Under the pieces are notes generated by a model. That model saw nothing but the letters and a program-made list of their open reading frames with translations. It did no database searches and was not told where the DNA came from. A program made the position numbers and the translations under genes. Shown here in pieces: positions 51,003 to 63,038 of a stretch of 64,000 nt of DNA; the stretch's first letter is position 1, and each line of letters begins with the position of its first letter. The DNA is from Membranipora membranacea. Taxonomy: Eukaryota > Bryozoa > Gymnolaemata > Cheilostomatida > Membraniporidae. Location: NCBI GenBank assembly GCA_914767715.1, contig OU612067.1, positions 30,728,162 to 30,792,161 on the forward strand, written 5' to 3'.

Positions 51003-51180
51003 TAGGAGGCTGATCAGTTGGTGAGAGCTCTCCTAAGACTTGACTGTTGAGGTCCTGGGTTCGAATCCTGCTGCAGTCTACTGACGATCCTGGGCTTCGA
51101 GCCCCAGTTGTGCTCCGACATGTCTGTAATTGAGAGCAATTATGGCGGCTGTGCAGTTCACTCACCTTAATTTCTCAGTC
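51003..51180 (+). mobile_element. tRNA-like SINE of a second type
   Basis: An A-box-like run (CAGTTGGTGAGAGCTCTCC) and a B box (GGGTTCGAATCC) lie 38 bases apart in the order of a tRNA-derived pol III promoter. The body differs from the SINE at 56338. It sits between the duplicated exons 5 of the C4-like paralogue. Confidence 0.55.
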
Positions 51181-51558
51181 TTATGGACTGAGACAGAACC
51201 ATAAAAATTTTCAACCAACATCTCAACTTATGTTAAATGTGAATACACTCTGACTGGCTGTATATTAAATCTACTGCTGATGACATTTAAACACACTTAC
51301 TAACTTGATTACTGTCACCCTCTTGTTTGAAAGTTCTAAGGCATCATTTGATGCTTTTCTTAGATTAAACAAAAAGTAAAATACATAAACATAATAACAA
51401 GTTGTCTTAACCAGTTTGGTATTTGAGGAATACCTGCAAATGTCATCAACAAACTAAGGTGTGTGTATTTTTAGTCAAACTCTTTAAGTCCTCTGCTTTG
51501 ATTATCATTTTACAGTGTATGGTACATGTGCTTGAGTGGATATTATTGATTGGCTATT

Positions 51559-51574
51559 AGGGGGGGGGGGGGGA
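51559..51574. repeat. Poly-G run
   Basis: About 15 consecutive G followed by a purine-rich tract. It is a probable assembly-fragile point. Confidence 0.9.
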
Positions 51575-52669
51575 GAGAAAACAGAAGACAAGGTTCAGAG
51601 AAAGAGGGAATAAAAAAAATTAGAAAGGGCAGGAAACCCAAAAAAGGAATTATAATGATATTATCCTTGTCCTGAGGTCTCACAAGCGAAGATGTAATAT
51701 AAATTGACAAGGCCGACAATGGAGGGTGGAAAAGACTTTGAAGTTTGAGTTGTCTTTCAAATCATCGCCTTTGAATCCATCTAAAACTGAATCATTTCTG
51801 TGTTAGGCAGTTTTTTTCAACTGTAAGTACTAGCGAAAACTGATAACACATTTCATTAATTGCTTCAAAATATGGCAATCTCCACCTGAGCTTTGTCACT
51901 AATCATTATGTTGAGTAACTGAATGTGTTAATGATTCGGATTTTTTAACCATTGTACTGTGATTTGTGCCCTCTTTGATGTTGAGCGTACAACTCCGAGA
52001 GTCATATATTACTTTGTTAGATAGGCTCAATTGTTCTTGCCTCACTCACGACTCATTTTTTCAAGCACCTTCCCAAATACAGTGTGCAGAGTTTTTTCAT
52101 CATTCCATAATGTGCATCTAACAATTACAATGACCGTGCCAAAATATTTGTTTTTGACAGGATTCACTTCTGGTACAGACTACTTGACAAAAGGAGGTTG
52201 GTGAAACTATCAGTGCATGCCTCTGGATCATGAATATAGCGAATACAACCCCGATGGTCTATGGTCTAAACTGTCTGGTGTTCAATACTCGACTGATGAA
52301 ACAATATTCAAATCAGTAAATAGATTCAACATACCATGTACTCGCTGTTATACCAGTAACGCTGCCACCATGATGATCCCTGGAAAGATAACCTGTCCTG
52401 TCAGCTGGAAAGAAGAGTACCAAGGTGGGCGTTATAGTTGGAATCATTTGATTGTAATTTGACCATCAAAACAGTGTACCCTGTACTCATTCCTATGCAA
52501 GTAATATTGGTGCCATTATGATTTCTAAAGAAACAGATTTCTCCTCCCAGTTGGAATGTTGTCAGTACCAAAAATGGGCACTTGAGATATGTAGTTATAT
52601 TCAGCCAGCCGCAGAAGTCAGAGGGTACAGATAGATATGAAAACAAAATGCACCCAGTAACCTCCATGG

Positions 52670-53300
52670 TATTTAGTAATCACAAGCATAAACAACGAGC
52701 AGAGAGACGCAGAGGTGATCCATCAAAGATGTAACAAAGACAACCGGAGCATGCTAATCCGGTCAGAAAATAGGAATTCCAGTGACGCAGTAATTTGGTT
52801 TTCCAATACATCGTAGTACCAAGTACCAAGTAGTCTTCAGGGTGACACGGAAGTAATAAATCATGGAGTAACAACAACAAAGTCAGCCCAAAAATAGAAC
52901 AATAAATTCCAGAGGGTAGACTGAGGAACAGCAGCAATATACCATGTGACGTAACCACAGAACGGTTTCATATAACAAAGCCACAAGAGACACTAATCCA
53001 CTAATCCGCTGACAGCTAATCAGACGACAACAAACAGAGACAGCACAAAAACCGGCACCTATATAAAGGCCGAAATTTTGAACAGTAAATCAGTACAGTT
53101 TAATTCTTTGAGCAGCACAGTCAACTTTTTACATAGCTAGTAAAAGATATTATAATTTTGATTTAATAAATACTAGTTTTAAATCAGAGATCTTTGTTAG
53201 AACGCTAAGACTAAAGTGGAGTCTAAGGACCAATATATACTGTGAGTATCATTTGAATTACATTATCATTTTTTTTATAAGTATCAATACAATAAACCAT
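52670..53300 (+). mobile_element. Possible LTR or retroelement 5' end
   Basis: CCTATATAAAGGCC at about 53058 is a strong TATA box in a stretch with no host gene. It is followed by a 5'-leader-like region and AATAAA motifs (53166, 53292). This layout is typical of an LTR promoter and R region. I could not find the matching second LTR, a primer binding site or coding domains, so the call rests on context. Confidence 0.3.
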
Positions 53301-53511
53301 AACTTTAGTGAATAAACTGTTGTAGTTGATTTCTATGCATATAGTAATTGGCGAAGTAAATCGGGACAGTTTGTCAGGTGCTCAGACGTTAGATCAAATT
53401 CATTAAGAGTTTATAAGACAATTTTGCAATCAACTGAAGTAAGTAGTGATTAATTGTTACTATAACAACACTCTGAAACAGGATTCAAAATTAACTTTAG
53501 GAGGTTTAATC

Positions 53512-53651
53512 ATTGTGACCCACCGCCAAACGCAGGTATTTCGCGTCGGTGCTCATATCAAAGTCGGAAATCATTGTGACCCACAGTTAAACGCAGATAA
53601 TTCGCGTTTGTGCTCATATCAAGTCGGAAATCATTGTGACCCACATTGGGA
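53512..53651. repeat. 62-65 bp tandem repeat
   Basis: CATTGTGACCCAC occurs at about 53512, 53572 and 53632. The spacers share AAACGCAG, TTCGCGT, GTGCTCATATCAAA and GTCGGAAAT. It lies just downstream of the LTR-like promoter. The final CATTGTGACCCACATTGGGA resembles leader sequences of some LTR retroelements. Confidence 0.75.
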
Positions 53652-53699
53652 ACTACTGTTAAAGCAGAACAGAAATAAGTAGTAGTCATATCTGCTTGG

Positions 53700-56270
53700 G
53701 GGTTAAATAGATCAAGTTTCGGAATAATAGTTTAGGATTAGATTCTTGTGTTTTAAAGAAGTAGGACGCTACCGATTTAAACTAAGATACCTCTAAACTG
53801 TGAAACATTAATTCACTATTGAATATAGAATTTGAACATCAATTTTAGAGTGGCCACAGACTGATACCTCTTTCTTTCACTAGAAATTGGGTTGGAGTCT
53901 TTAGCTAATTTAATTTGGCTAAGAGGCCTGTGATACTGATACACCGCCTTGATTACCTGATTGGGCTTCCAGGCACTATACAGAGATCAAGTAGGTGCTC
54001 ATAATTAAAATCAGTCACCTAAGTTGAATAACAAAAATATCAAACGCACCTGAACACATTCATAAATAGTGATTGTGTCGTACTAACATCTAAGGATAAT
54101 ATTGACTTTGTGGTGTAAGAGCATTGTCTCAAAACTCATCAAGAGTTTTACTGTAGAACAAGACAGGGGTCTTAGCAGGTTATCGGCAGGAACCTGTCTT
54201 AAACAGCTTGAAAGCAACTTCTAGTGAAGCTAAGAAAAGGTCAGGCTCAATAACAACCCCTTAGTAAATTTCTTTGTGGAGTAGTGGGAACCAGCTGTTC
54301 GTCACTAGAAATTAATAAGTTAAATACCTCGTACTCACCAGAGTGCTAGTATTACCAATTGGAACCACGTTTCAATAGATTTGAGCGATCTTGTCTTTCT
54401 TCAGTGTATGAAAGAGGAGGTAACTCCAAATTAGAACTACAAATAAATTGCACAATAAAGTGACGTCTAGAGGTGTCCGGAGTGCAAGATTTAAAACCAT
54501 TACTAGAACCATAGTTAGAACCAAATTTAAAAGTAGGACGGTTATAGAACAACTATACATTCTAATAGTACATCGCATACACTTTAGTATAGGATAGTAC
54601 CAATTTCGTTCCTCACAGCATATACTCTCTTAAAGTATATGTGAGTTAGAATTTCCGTTCCTCACAATGTGGCATTAGATATGAAGCAGCATCTGCCAAG
54701 CTTGAGCCAATTTGCCTGCATCCCAGCATACTGCAATCCCACCGATAAGCTCATTCTTGAAAGGGGAGCAACTCCTAATACAAGGAAACTGGACCAAAGT
54801 TGTTGTTCAGCCAGGTCCTGCACACATGTTCGTTTCACATCTGGGGTACCAATATAGCTTAGTGGTCACTGAGCGACCTCCATCACTGCAACACATGATG
54901 TATTGCACATAATCGCAGGGCTTTGAATTACTGTTTGATGCTCTAGTTCGCGGCATCATCACATCTTAACGTGATATATCGCCTTTTCAGTTTCTCAGGA
55001 ACTACTTGTCCCTTCTCAAAAATTCCTTCACTGACACATTGCCAGTAGTCTGACTTATGTTTAATATCGCAAATTTTCTTAAACCGTATGTTCCTAACTT
55101 GAGTTATTTTATATTAACTAAAATACATTGAAAACATATAGGCAGCAATGGGCAAAATGATGCAGTAAATTACGTTATGCAAAAGCGTGATGAAAATCTA
55201 TGCAGTATTACATGCAAAGCACATTGTGTACAACAATGGATCACCTTTTTTGGGTGATTGTTTAGCATCGAAAGAGAAATGTTTATTCTCATAACTTCTC
55301 TACTATTGAATTTATCATCAAACGCCACGATCAAAACCTCGGAAATACTATTTAGTTTAACAGAAGCTAGTGTGTATAACATGTTGTTAAACCTATTTTC
55401 AGTTTTTTGCCTGGAAAAGTGTGCATGTTTTGGACCAAATAAAGCTAGTTTGGCCACAAAAATTCAAATATCTCAAGATGTAAAGCCATAATCAACAATC
55501 GCTTCGAACAAAACCTAGACAATGTCCTGCTGTTCATCATGCTGACAATAAATTTGACTGACATCTTTCTGAATTTCTCAAATTTGGCTGGAAAATCTTG
55601 ACCTTAATTAGTTAAATGTTTGGTTATTCTCTGTTACAGTTGTGACAACCAGGATGTGTAAGCTAGTAAGATTATTGAGGAAAGTGACAGTACAAGACCA
55701 AAGTGGTATAATAAATTTGAAATTTTAGTTTCTGCATTATTGGGGTCGCATGTAATGAGGGGTCAGAAATGGCCCTATTACTATTGCAAAAATCAATTTC
55801 AAGTCTCGAAGACAGGAGGCCTAAAATCATAAAGTTTCACTAAAATAAACACTCCTCCAGTTAGTTCCATGCCTCCTCTATATGGTGAAAGCAAAAACTA
55901 ATCAAATACCTCAAAAACAATGCACAGAGGGTTACTCAACGTCAAATATTTGGGAGGATAAAACTGTGGAAATAACTATTAGACATGATCACCAATACCA
56001 TATTAAAAAGTTTTAAAAAGGGATATATCACGTTAACCTTTAACATACTGTCGGCGCATTACATTGGCCAATATTTCCTACTTCTCAACTGGTGGTCTGT
56101 GCATGCAAGAAATCAACTGTTGAGTTCATCCTTCCTATGCAGACTGACTACTATTAACGTTATGGATAACCAGTCATTTATTTGATAAGGTCAGCATTGT
56201 ATACAGGAGACAGACATTCTAGTCCATGATTTAACTTAATTATGATGACCAGATGAATGTAAATCTTCTT
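53700..56270. other. Expanded last intron of the C4-like paralogue
   Basis: There is no recognised exon. Open stretches near 54352-54912 and 55170-55491 are overlapping frames without domains. They may be remnants of the retroelement whose promoter-like end lies at 53.06 kb. Confidence 0.35.
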
Positions 56271-56327
56271 ATTTCAGGTTATCTTATGACTGAAAGTATG
56301 TACAACTATCGCACCATCTTTGAATGT

Positions 56328-56654
56328 ATAGACTCAGGAGTCAGGAGTGGTCTAACGGTTCATGGTACGGACTTTGGATCTTTGAGGTCCAGGTTCAATT
56401 TCCGATTTGGTACTGGCACACCATTCATCCTTGCCAGGTCCTTGCGGAACGGGACCAAAAATACCGGAGGTCCACTGTGTGTTTGCACACCCCACACGCA
56501 GTAAAAAGGACCCCTCTGCCTCTTCGATATAAAGAGTAGCCGGATTTCCGGCGGGCATGGGTATAGGGTGCGGCATGTGTACTATGGGTCCCGGTGCCTG
56601 TACCCAAGAGAGGAAAAACTCTCTACGCTTCAAAGATGATGATGATAGACTCAG
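56328..56654 (+). mobile_element. tRNA-derived SINE with 10-bp target duplication
   Basis: The body is 56338-56644, flanked by the direct repeat ATAGACTCAG at 56328-56337 and 56645-56654. The 5' end is tRNA-like: an A-box-like TGGTCTAACGG and a B-box-like GGTTCAATTTCC, about 40 bases apart. The middle has CCTTGCGGAACGGGACC and GGTCCACTGTGTGTTTGCAC. The 3' end is a short GAT repeat. It interrupts the last exon of the C4-like paralogue at the Asp-Ser codons of its FECIDSE motif. Removing the insert restores a continuous frame there. Confidence 0.9.
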
Positions 56655-56999
56655 AACCTAGGACTGTTGGAGCATCAGGGGGTCTCAGTGGAGGTCTCAT
56701 GAATTTTGTGAAGATTGACTGCTCAGGGAGCGGAGCAGCTGAGCATTGTCCACCGTATCATCATGATAAACCAGTTACTTGTATTGTTTGTTCTATGTAA
56801 TGTTCTATGAGAATATAAAAATATCATTGATATAAATGTAAGAATGTGGCATCTATATAAATTCCCTCTATTATATTCCATACCAGGGGATTGGCAAATT
56901 GGTATCTTTGTTGATAGCATAAACCCCTATCCCAAGGGAAGGAAAATATCTATTTTGACTATGATCAAATTAACCTATAAAAAGAATCGGCTAATATTA

Positions 57000-58540
57000 A
57001 CTTGTGGCAACCTAGCTTTTATTAACATGAACTGATATACCTGCATACTATTGACCAGAAAAAGGGCATACCAAATCTTAGCGGTAGCTCACAGTAATGA
57101 TACAATTTGTGGATGTGAGAACTGCTGAGGCATACATTCATCTCTGCAGCATCGGGCAGCGAAAACCATTGAAACCAACATTATGGATATATTCTGGCAT
57201 CGATGGGACCATGGTTTTGACATCTAATAAACTTCAACTACGGGAGTTGTCATTCTTGTTGGAAGGCGGAGATATACTATGTTGCAAGGCTTTCCTACAG
57301 GAAGAGTGGTTATGATAAGAAAATGCAGCCAATTTAGTTCCCTGAGTAGCGGTAAGCAGCCAGCGAACTATGGGAACGACCTTGAGGGATAGTCTTTATC
57401 TGGTTACTGAGGGGCTGGTCAGGCTGTGAATCTCTTCACTATGATAACTGAGCTTCATCAATTAATATAGGCATATGCTTGAGGCAGATGGATATATAAG
57501 TAACCATTCAGCAGTAAAGCATGCCAATAGTTTTCATTTGGAAGTTTATTATAGCTATGGATTTGAAACTGGAATTTTGCATATTAAGATAATTTACATG
57601 TTATATATATATTAACATCAACCTTTTATGGCCGGAAGAATCCTGGATTACAAGATAATAGATACTTCATACATACATACTTCATATTTTTATAGACTTT
57701 TTTGTACAGATTTGCCCGGAAAATGAACAAAATTATGGATGGGGACTATCATTGAAGTGAAACCTACCATTTAGTATGACTGGTTAGTTGTCCTCTCACT
57801 CTAAGAGAGGAGACAATAAATACTAACGTAAGGATATGAAAGCTACTTAATTCGTTGGAAAAATACTTGCGGAATATTACCTATTCAACTTTTAAATGCG
57901 ATTGATGAAAACTTGAGAGTCATATCGAGGAGTAACAGGTGTTACTCCTCAAGCATACTCAGTTCAATTCATGAATCGAATCACAGGACTTAAAAAACAA
58001 TTTATTGGGATGAGTCAAAAGCAAATCAAATAATCATGTTTGATATGAATAAAAAGTTGCCTTCACCAGGCAGATTTGGACATTACTCCCTGTCTCTAGT
58101 AACAGTAGCGATATGAAACACACTTAAACCAGTATTGTTTTCCCTTGCACTATAAAGAGAATTTCCTCCGCAATCAAAAATCACGATGGTGGTACAATTC
58201 AGGACTGCTGCTGACGACGTCCCGGGTTTCATCCTGCAGTCGGAGAAGTTTTTGACCAGCAGTAGTAAAAATGTTCTATAATTGGTAGTACAAGTGAAAT
58301 GACCACCTAGGCTTGAGTTAGCGAATAATAACAAAGCTCCAGCCCGAACCGGTCTTGTCCCATGGAAACTGAATCTGTGTATTATAAACCAGGCCCAGTC
58401 CTAGTCATTCCTCTTTCCAGCTGCATTGAGTAAGGCCCTGTTGGGAAAGTGGGCTAAAACTGCACTAAAACATGGCAAAATCCGATCAAATCCTGTTTCG
58501 TTAGAAGTAATAATAATATGGTCACCTTTAGTCACCTATC
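57000..58540. other. Intergenic stretch after the C4-like paralogue
   Basis: There is no gene I can support. Hairpins at 57788-57816 (TTGTC...GACAA) and 57927-57950 are listed apart. Confidence 0.4.
57927..57950. repeat. Perfect 11-bp hairpin
   Basis: GAGGAGTAACA and TGTTACTCCTC are separated by two bases. A related imperfect hairpin, TTGTCCTCTC with GAGAGGAGACAA, lies at 57788-57816 after TGGTTAG, the same lead-in as the hairpin at 24424. Confidence 0.6.
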
Positions 58541-59123
58541 ACAGCCGTGGTCCTGCATGGGTAGCGGGTTTCTGCTTGATCCCAAGTTCTACCAAACTCC
58601 TCCATCGCACTTGATCTTCAGCATCTGAACCATCTAGATCAAGCCATCTAAGGTCTGAGTTTACTGTATCGCACTATCTTTGTTTTGGTCTACCCCTAGG
58701 TCGCACTCCTTCAACTGTCATCTCTGACACTCTCCTAATGTCATCCTCACTTTCTCTCCTTCTAATATGCCCATACCACTGCATTCTTTTTCGCCTCATC
58801 AGATCTTTAATTGGCATCACTTAATGGCTTATCTTCGATCCAGCTGCCTCCATCTTCTTCCTCCAGATATCTAACCTTCTCTCTAGTCTCTCTTGATTGC
58901 TATCGCAAAGGGCCAGATCATCAGCAAATGACACTGCCCATGGGCTGACCTCATTGATGTCTCCTGTTATTACATCACTTATTATGATGAAAAGCAGCGG
59001 GTTTAGTGCCGATCCTTGATGCAATCCATCTTCATTGTGAATCATGTCTGTCAACCCGGAGTCTGATCTAACATTGGTGATGCAACCATTCGCTTTCGTA
59101 AACAAAACCATATCAGCTCCCAT
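58540..59123 (-). pseudogene. Non-LTR retrotransposon reverse transcriptase fragment
   Basis: On the minus strand, 59123-58821 reads the end of a reverse transcriptase palm: DGLHQGSALNPLLFII, then PWAVSFADDLAL with the catalytic FADD, then a thumb-like RLERRLDIWRKKMEAAG. A stop follows at 58821. After a gap the usual tail of these elements continues near 58800-58680: RMQWYGHIRRRESEDDIRR, VEGVRPRGRPKQ, then RWLD. The N-terminal endonuclease and fingers are missing. It is 5' truncated and broken, so dead. The style is that of RTE/Jockey-like elements; I cannot assign the clade. Confidence 0.8.
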
Positions 59124-59129
59124 GGAAAA

Positions 59130-61000
59130 AAACTTCGATTGCTATTGAGGTTCATTTTTGTAGAATATTGATGAAACCTAATGCAATATGCGTACTCCCA
59201 ATACACCATATACTTACTTCTACTTACCCTATGTTAAAAAAAACAATAGACGCAATCAAAATCAGATGAGAATATGTGAGAGAATGGACCAAACAGTTGA
59301 GAAACACATGATATTTAGCAGACAACATCTGATCTAGCTATGTTCACAATTAAGAATTTTTATACATCTACTTGACTGTTGTCAATTAACTAGAAGAAAT
59401 TGTCATTGAGTCACCTTATATTGGAATCAACACAACACTCACATCTCTGACTAAGAATTGTTGATACTTTCTGCAAGTTGCAGGACATGTTTAAAAAAAA
59501 ACTCAATCCATTATTGACCAATATTCAAAACTTTTTAAGCACTTCATGTTGAGTGTACTGCAAACAGGTGATAGCATTAATAGTATCTCAATTTTGCTCA
59601 ATAATCTATGTTTTGTTCATATTTAAGTAGGGCATTATTGATTATCTCCCACCTGACAAAGAGGAGCCAACTCCCTAGAAATAGTTTTATGCAATTTAAT
59701 AAAAACATCATTAAATCACAGAGTTGTTCCAAACTTCAATGAGAAGCTTCTTTTGCGGCTGATTTCATTCATATACTCCAACAAAAATTGCATTTGATCA
59801 AACTAAGTGGGCTAATATTCAGTTTTGACTAAACCTGCCGACTTACTGTTTCCAGGTCCATCCATTAAGGGAACCTAATTCTAAGTTTCACATGGATTTC
59901 CACATAAACACCATCTTCAATCTTTACTCACATCATAAAATCCTGTGTGCAACCATTGATGAGCTCCTTTAATTCCCTAAAAGCAAAATAGCAAACTCAG
60001 CAGAAAGATAACTCTGTTCCCCGAAAACCCAGTGGTAAACCTATTAAATAATTTGAGATCAAATTATTTTTTGTGAGACTTTGAACTCGCTAAACAAAAG
60101 CCGTCAGGCATGTGTTGCAGCAATAAGTTATTTTTTGAGCTGGATGATTATTTTAATGATTAGAGTATATCAAAGATGATAGTTTTAGAAATCAATTAAT
60201 TACCTCCTGCCTCCCAAATCTTTTACCACGATGGGATGGCCAATATTCTGGAAGTCAAACCTAGAACACTTCATTTTCTGAAATCATAGCAGCTGTATCC
60301 ATAGTATTTAATGCCAAGTGGGTGCTGATTACGTAAATTACAAAAAAATTAACTCTGCAAATGATAAAACATTGAATGATCACAGCCTACAAATACTCAG
60401 ACTTAGACACTGAAATACAACCCTGGTACTTAAGCAGACACGGCCAAAGGATCTGGGAATATGACTTTTGTCATTTTGAAGCATTTCGAAAAGCTTTTTT
60501 GAGCCTTATTCTAAATCATTTTCTTATCTTATAAATTGTTTATCATGAGGCACAGGAACTAATTTTCCTTATATGGAATTATGAATCGTGGTAAATCACT
60601 GTTTTGTTTGCAGTCAGATTCACAATGTCATAACCATGCTGCCTCAAAATTAGCATGCTTCCTAACCTATCAATTCCCAAATCAACAATTGATGATGTTG
60701 CATTGAATGTTTGCCAAATTCTCATGTTAAGATGTTACTAAATACTTTGGAGTTGCCAAAACTTAGTCTCACACAACGAGTCCTGTTTATGCGTAGTTGG
60801 CATACAAAGATGTAATTAGCATCAGCAGCCAAAACCAAGTCAGTCATATAGCGGCAAACAGATAGTGCAGACTACAATCGTATTTTGTACTGAGGAATCA
60901 ACTTATACTTTGTACAAACTGCATTATTATATTCATATTCAACTAACCGTATTATGGATCCCAGGGAAACAGGGAAAGAAAAAGAAGGAGAAAGAAATAG
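59130..61000. other. Intergenic stretch without recognised genes
   Basis: AT-rich sequence with no exon, RNA or complete element that I can support. Confidence 0.4.
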
Positions 61001-61171
61001 AAGAACACTCCGCTGCTAGCTTTGTGTACTGTGAGGAATCCTGCGTCAGCGAGTTAGATATTTTTGATCAAAACTTCAGGTGAGCCTATTGTATGGACTG
61101 CATCGAGTTAATGTGTCATATTGGTTATCATATAACCCCTAGTTCCAGTTAACACATAACAAAAACATGTC

Positions 61172-61490
61172 ATGAGTGGTTAAGGGTACGTACTTGTGAT
61201 CTGTGAGGTTCAAGTTCCATACCCAGCGACAGCATTTGATCGTGACTTGGCATCCCACTCATCCTAGCCAGGTCCTTGCGGAATGAGACTGGAAATACCA
61301 GCGGTCCACTGCGTGTTTACACACCCTACATTCCTCTTTGATGAAAAGAGAGTAGCTCGAATTGCTGTTGGCCAGAGTGTAAGGCATGGCATGAATACCG
61401 TTGGTCCCAGCACCTGTACCCTAGAGTCAAGGGGGTTTACTCTCTTTGCAATGAAGACTAGACTTAACAGATTAATCATGATAATGATCG
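61172..61490 (+). mobile_element. Second full-length copy of the SINE
   Basis: A tRNA-like head (GTGGTTAAGGGTACG; GAGGTTCAAGTTCC), then CCTTGCGGAATGAGAC, GGTCCACTGCGTGTTTACAC and TGGTCCCAGCACCTGTACCC, in the same order as the SINE at 56338-56644. It is more diverged and I see no clear target duplication, so it is the older insertion. Confidence 0.8.
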
Positions 61491-61499
61491 TATTCAGAT

Positions 61500-63020
61500 G
61501 AACTCTCACTGTGTGCGACTATGTCCTTGTTGGTAGTTGTTATTAGGCGCAATGATGGCTATTGTTGTTGTCAGGCTAACAATTTGTTATTAAGGTAGGG
61601 TATAGGAAGTGGGCTTCAAAATCTGTGGATTTAATACTCTCATTACTTCACAAAAGCCATTTTCAACGACTCAACTGAAGGTGTCAATTATGCTGATTTC
61701 AAACTCAGATTTGGCACCATAAATAAAGTTTCTTTAATTTAGCAAAAATTGTTACTAGAAATTCATCTCAGAGAATCCCCTATCCCTTTTCCAATACAGA
61801 AAACTATGAAAATTCCAATGACCTATTTCATGATAGATAAGGTTTTTGAGCAACTAGTAGATTATGACTTGTACATAAATTTTGGCAAAATGTCATTCTT
61901 TGATTCTGGTGTATACTTATTTCGACCACATAACCATGGTGCTCATGTCGCAATCATCTCGTCGCTGATTTGTTACTAGTTTCAAGTTGGCTGATTCACA
62001 TTCTTTTTGTGAATACCATGCTTGCAACTTATGATGGTATCCCTGTGGTAGACTATTCAATCAATGTTTGTTTGCTCAACATTAATTAAAAATAACTGAT
62101 TCACTACTCTGGCATAACGCCACCCTTTATTTCTGTTGTATGAATTAGTCAGGTGCTAGCCAACAAATGTTTAGTAAGTTTGTTTGAACATTAACATTAC
62201 TTTCATCATAACCTGCATAAAATAAGCACAAAAATGCAAGCACTAATAATGTGGCAATACTGTTTAATTAGGCTATGATGTAGCAGCCTCACTGCCATGC
62301 AGCTGCCATAAAGAAAATAATTGGGCCATTAAATGCTGATAACATCTACTTTCCTGTCACTGAAACAAATCTCATACGCTGCCATTTGCTGTTTGTCTCA
62401 TACAAAGTCCACTATTTTCTTGTCACATCACGGAATGATCAAATCCAGGGACCGCCAGCATTCAGAGACACCAAGTTGTGCCTGAATTTTTGTACCCAAT
62501 GATTGTCGAATCAGCTTAACAAGGCATTCTTGCAATATTCTTGCGGTCCATGTGCTATTCGAAAAAAAAAGTAACGATGTCTCGCTCAATTTCACCTGAG
62601 AAAAAACATCCGTCATATCTTATAACAGCGGTTAAATAAATATTGAAGACCTACTGAATCCCATAAGTACATTGAGCCAACTAGAATAACCACCTGATGA
62701 CTGTTATTTTGAGATAAAACTATGATTCTAGGTAAATTAAGTCGTATCCATTGTCAACTTCAAGGGCTTGTTCAAACTTTGAAATTTGATTCTACTTATG
62801 CTGTATAAGTACACCATGATTATTCGCCAGGACTGCTGGATAAATCTTGTTAGGATCATTATTAGAGTGAGTCGGTTTAAATTGTACTATTGTATTCTGG
62901 AGCTAGATAATCACGACTGAAGATATTTATCAAAGTTACAAATTAACATTAGTTTGATGTAAAAGATTGCATTATGCGATTCTCTGAAAGTGTTGACATC
63001 CCACACCACCATAATATTTG
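61500..63020. other. Intergenic stretch
   Basis: There is no recognised gene. It leads to the TATA promoter at 63.03 kb. Confidence 0.4.
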
Positions 63021-63030
63021 TTTTGACATA

Positions 63031-63038
63031 ATATATAA
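63031..63038 (+). promoter_or_regulatory. TATA box of the terminal secreted-protein gene
   Basis: TATATAAAAG precedes, by about 30 bases, a probable start near 63062. A leader exon would then end at TTTCAG/GTGAGT near 63236. An imperfect AAGGCTG/CAGCCTT hairpin lies just after the TATA box. Confidence 0.5.

Larger units (their letters stand above)
48741..56800 (+). pseudogene. Decayed short-chain collagen C4-like paralogue
   Basis: Homologous exons are 48741-48936 (signal peptide and helix), 49758-49854, 50145-50273, two copies of exon 5 (50468 to about 50712, and 52161-52424), and a last exon split into 56278-56337 and 56655-56800. All splice phases copy the intact gene at 43067-45648. Lesions: TAG at 49848-49850 in exon 3; no donor at the end of the first exon 5, whose 3' end no longer matches the paralogue; TGA at 52202-52204 in the second exon 5, from a +1/-1 shift pair around the Gly-Gly-Ala motif; a SINE inside the last exon; and no recognisable exon 1. 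The last intron is about 3.9 kb against 0.44 kb in the intact gene and holds retroelement-like DNA. Apart from these points the codons remain good, so decay is fairly recent. Confidence 0.8.

Noticed and set aside
51023-51080. True tRNA gene.
   Set aside because: Only A- and B-box resemblance; the cloverleaf arms and acceptor stem do not pair, and SINE-like DNA follows.
56352-56633. Open frames on both strands within the SINE.
   Set aside because: They are frames of a non-coding tRNA-derived element.
58083-58334. 83-codon minus-strand frame near the reverse transcriptase fragment.
   Set aside because: No reverse transcriptase or other motif and no splice support.
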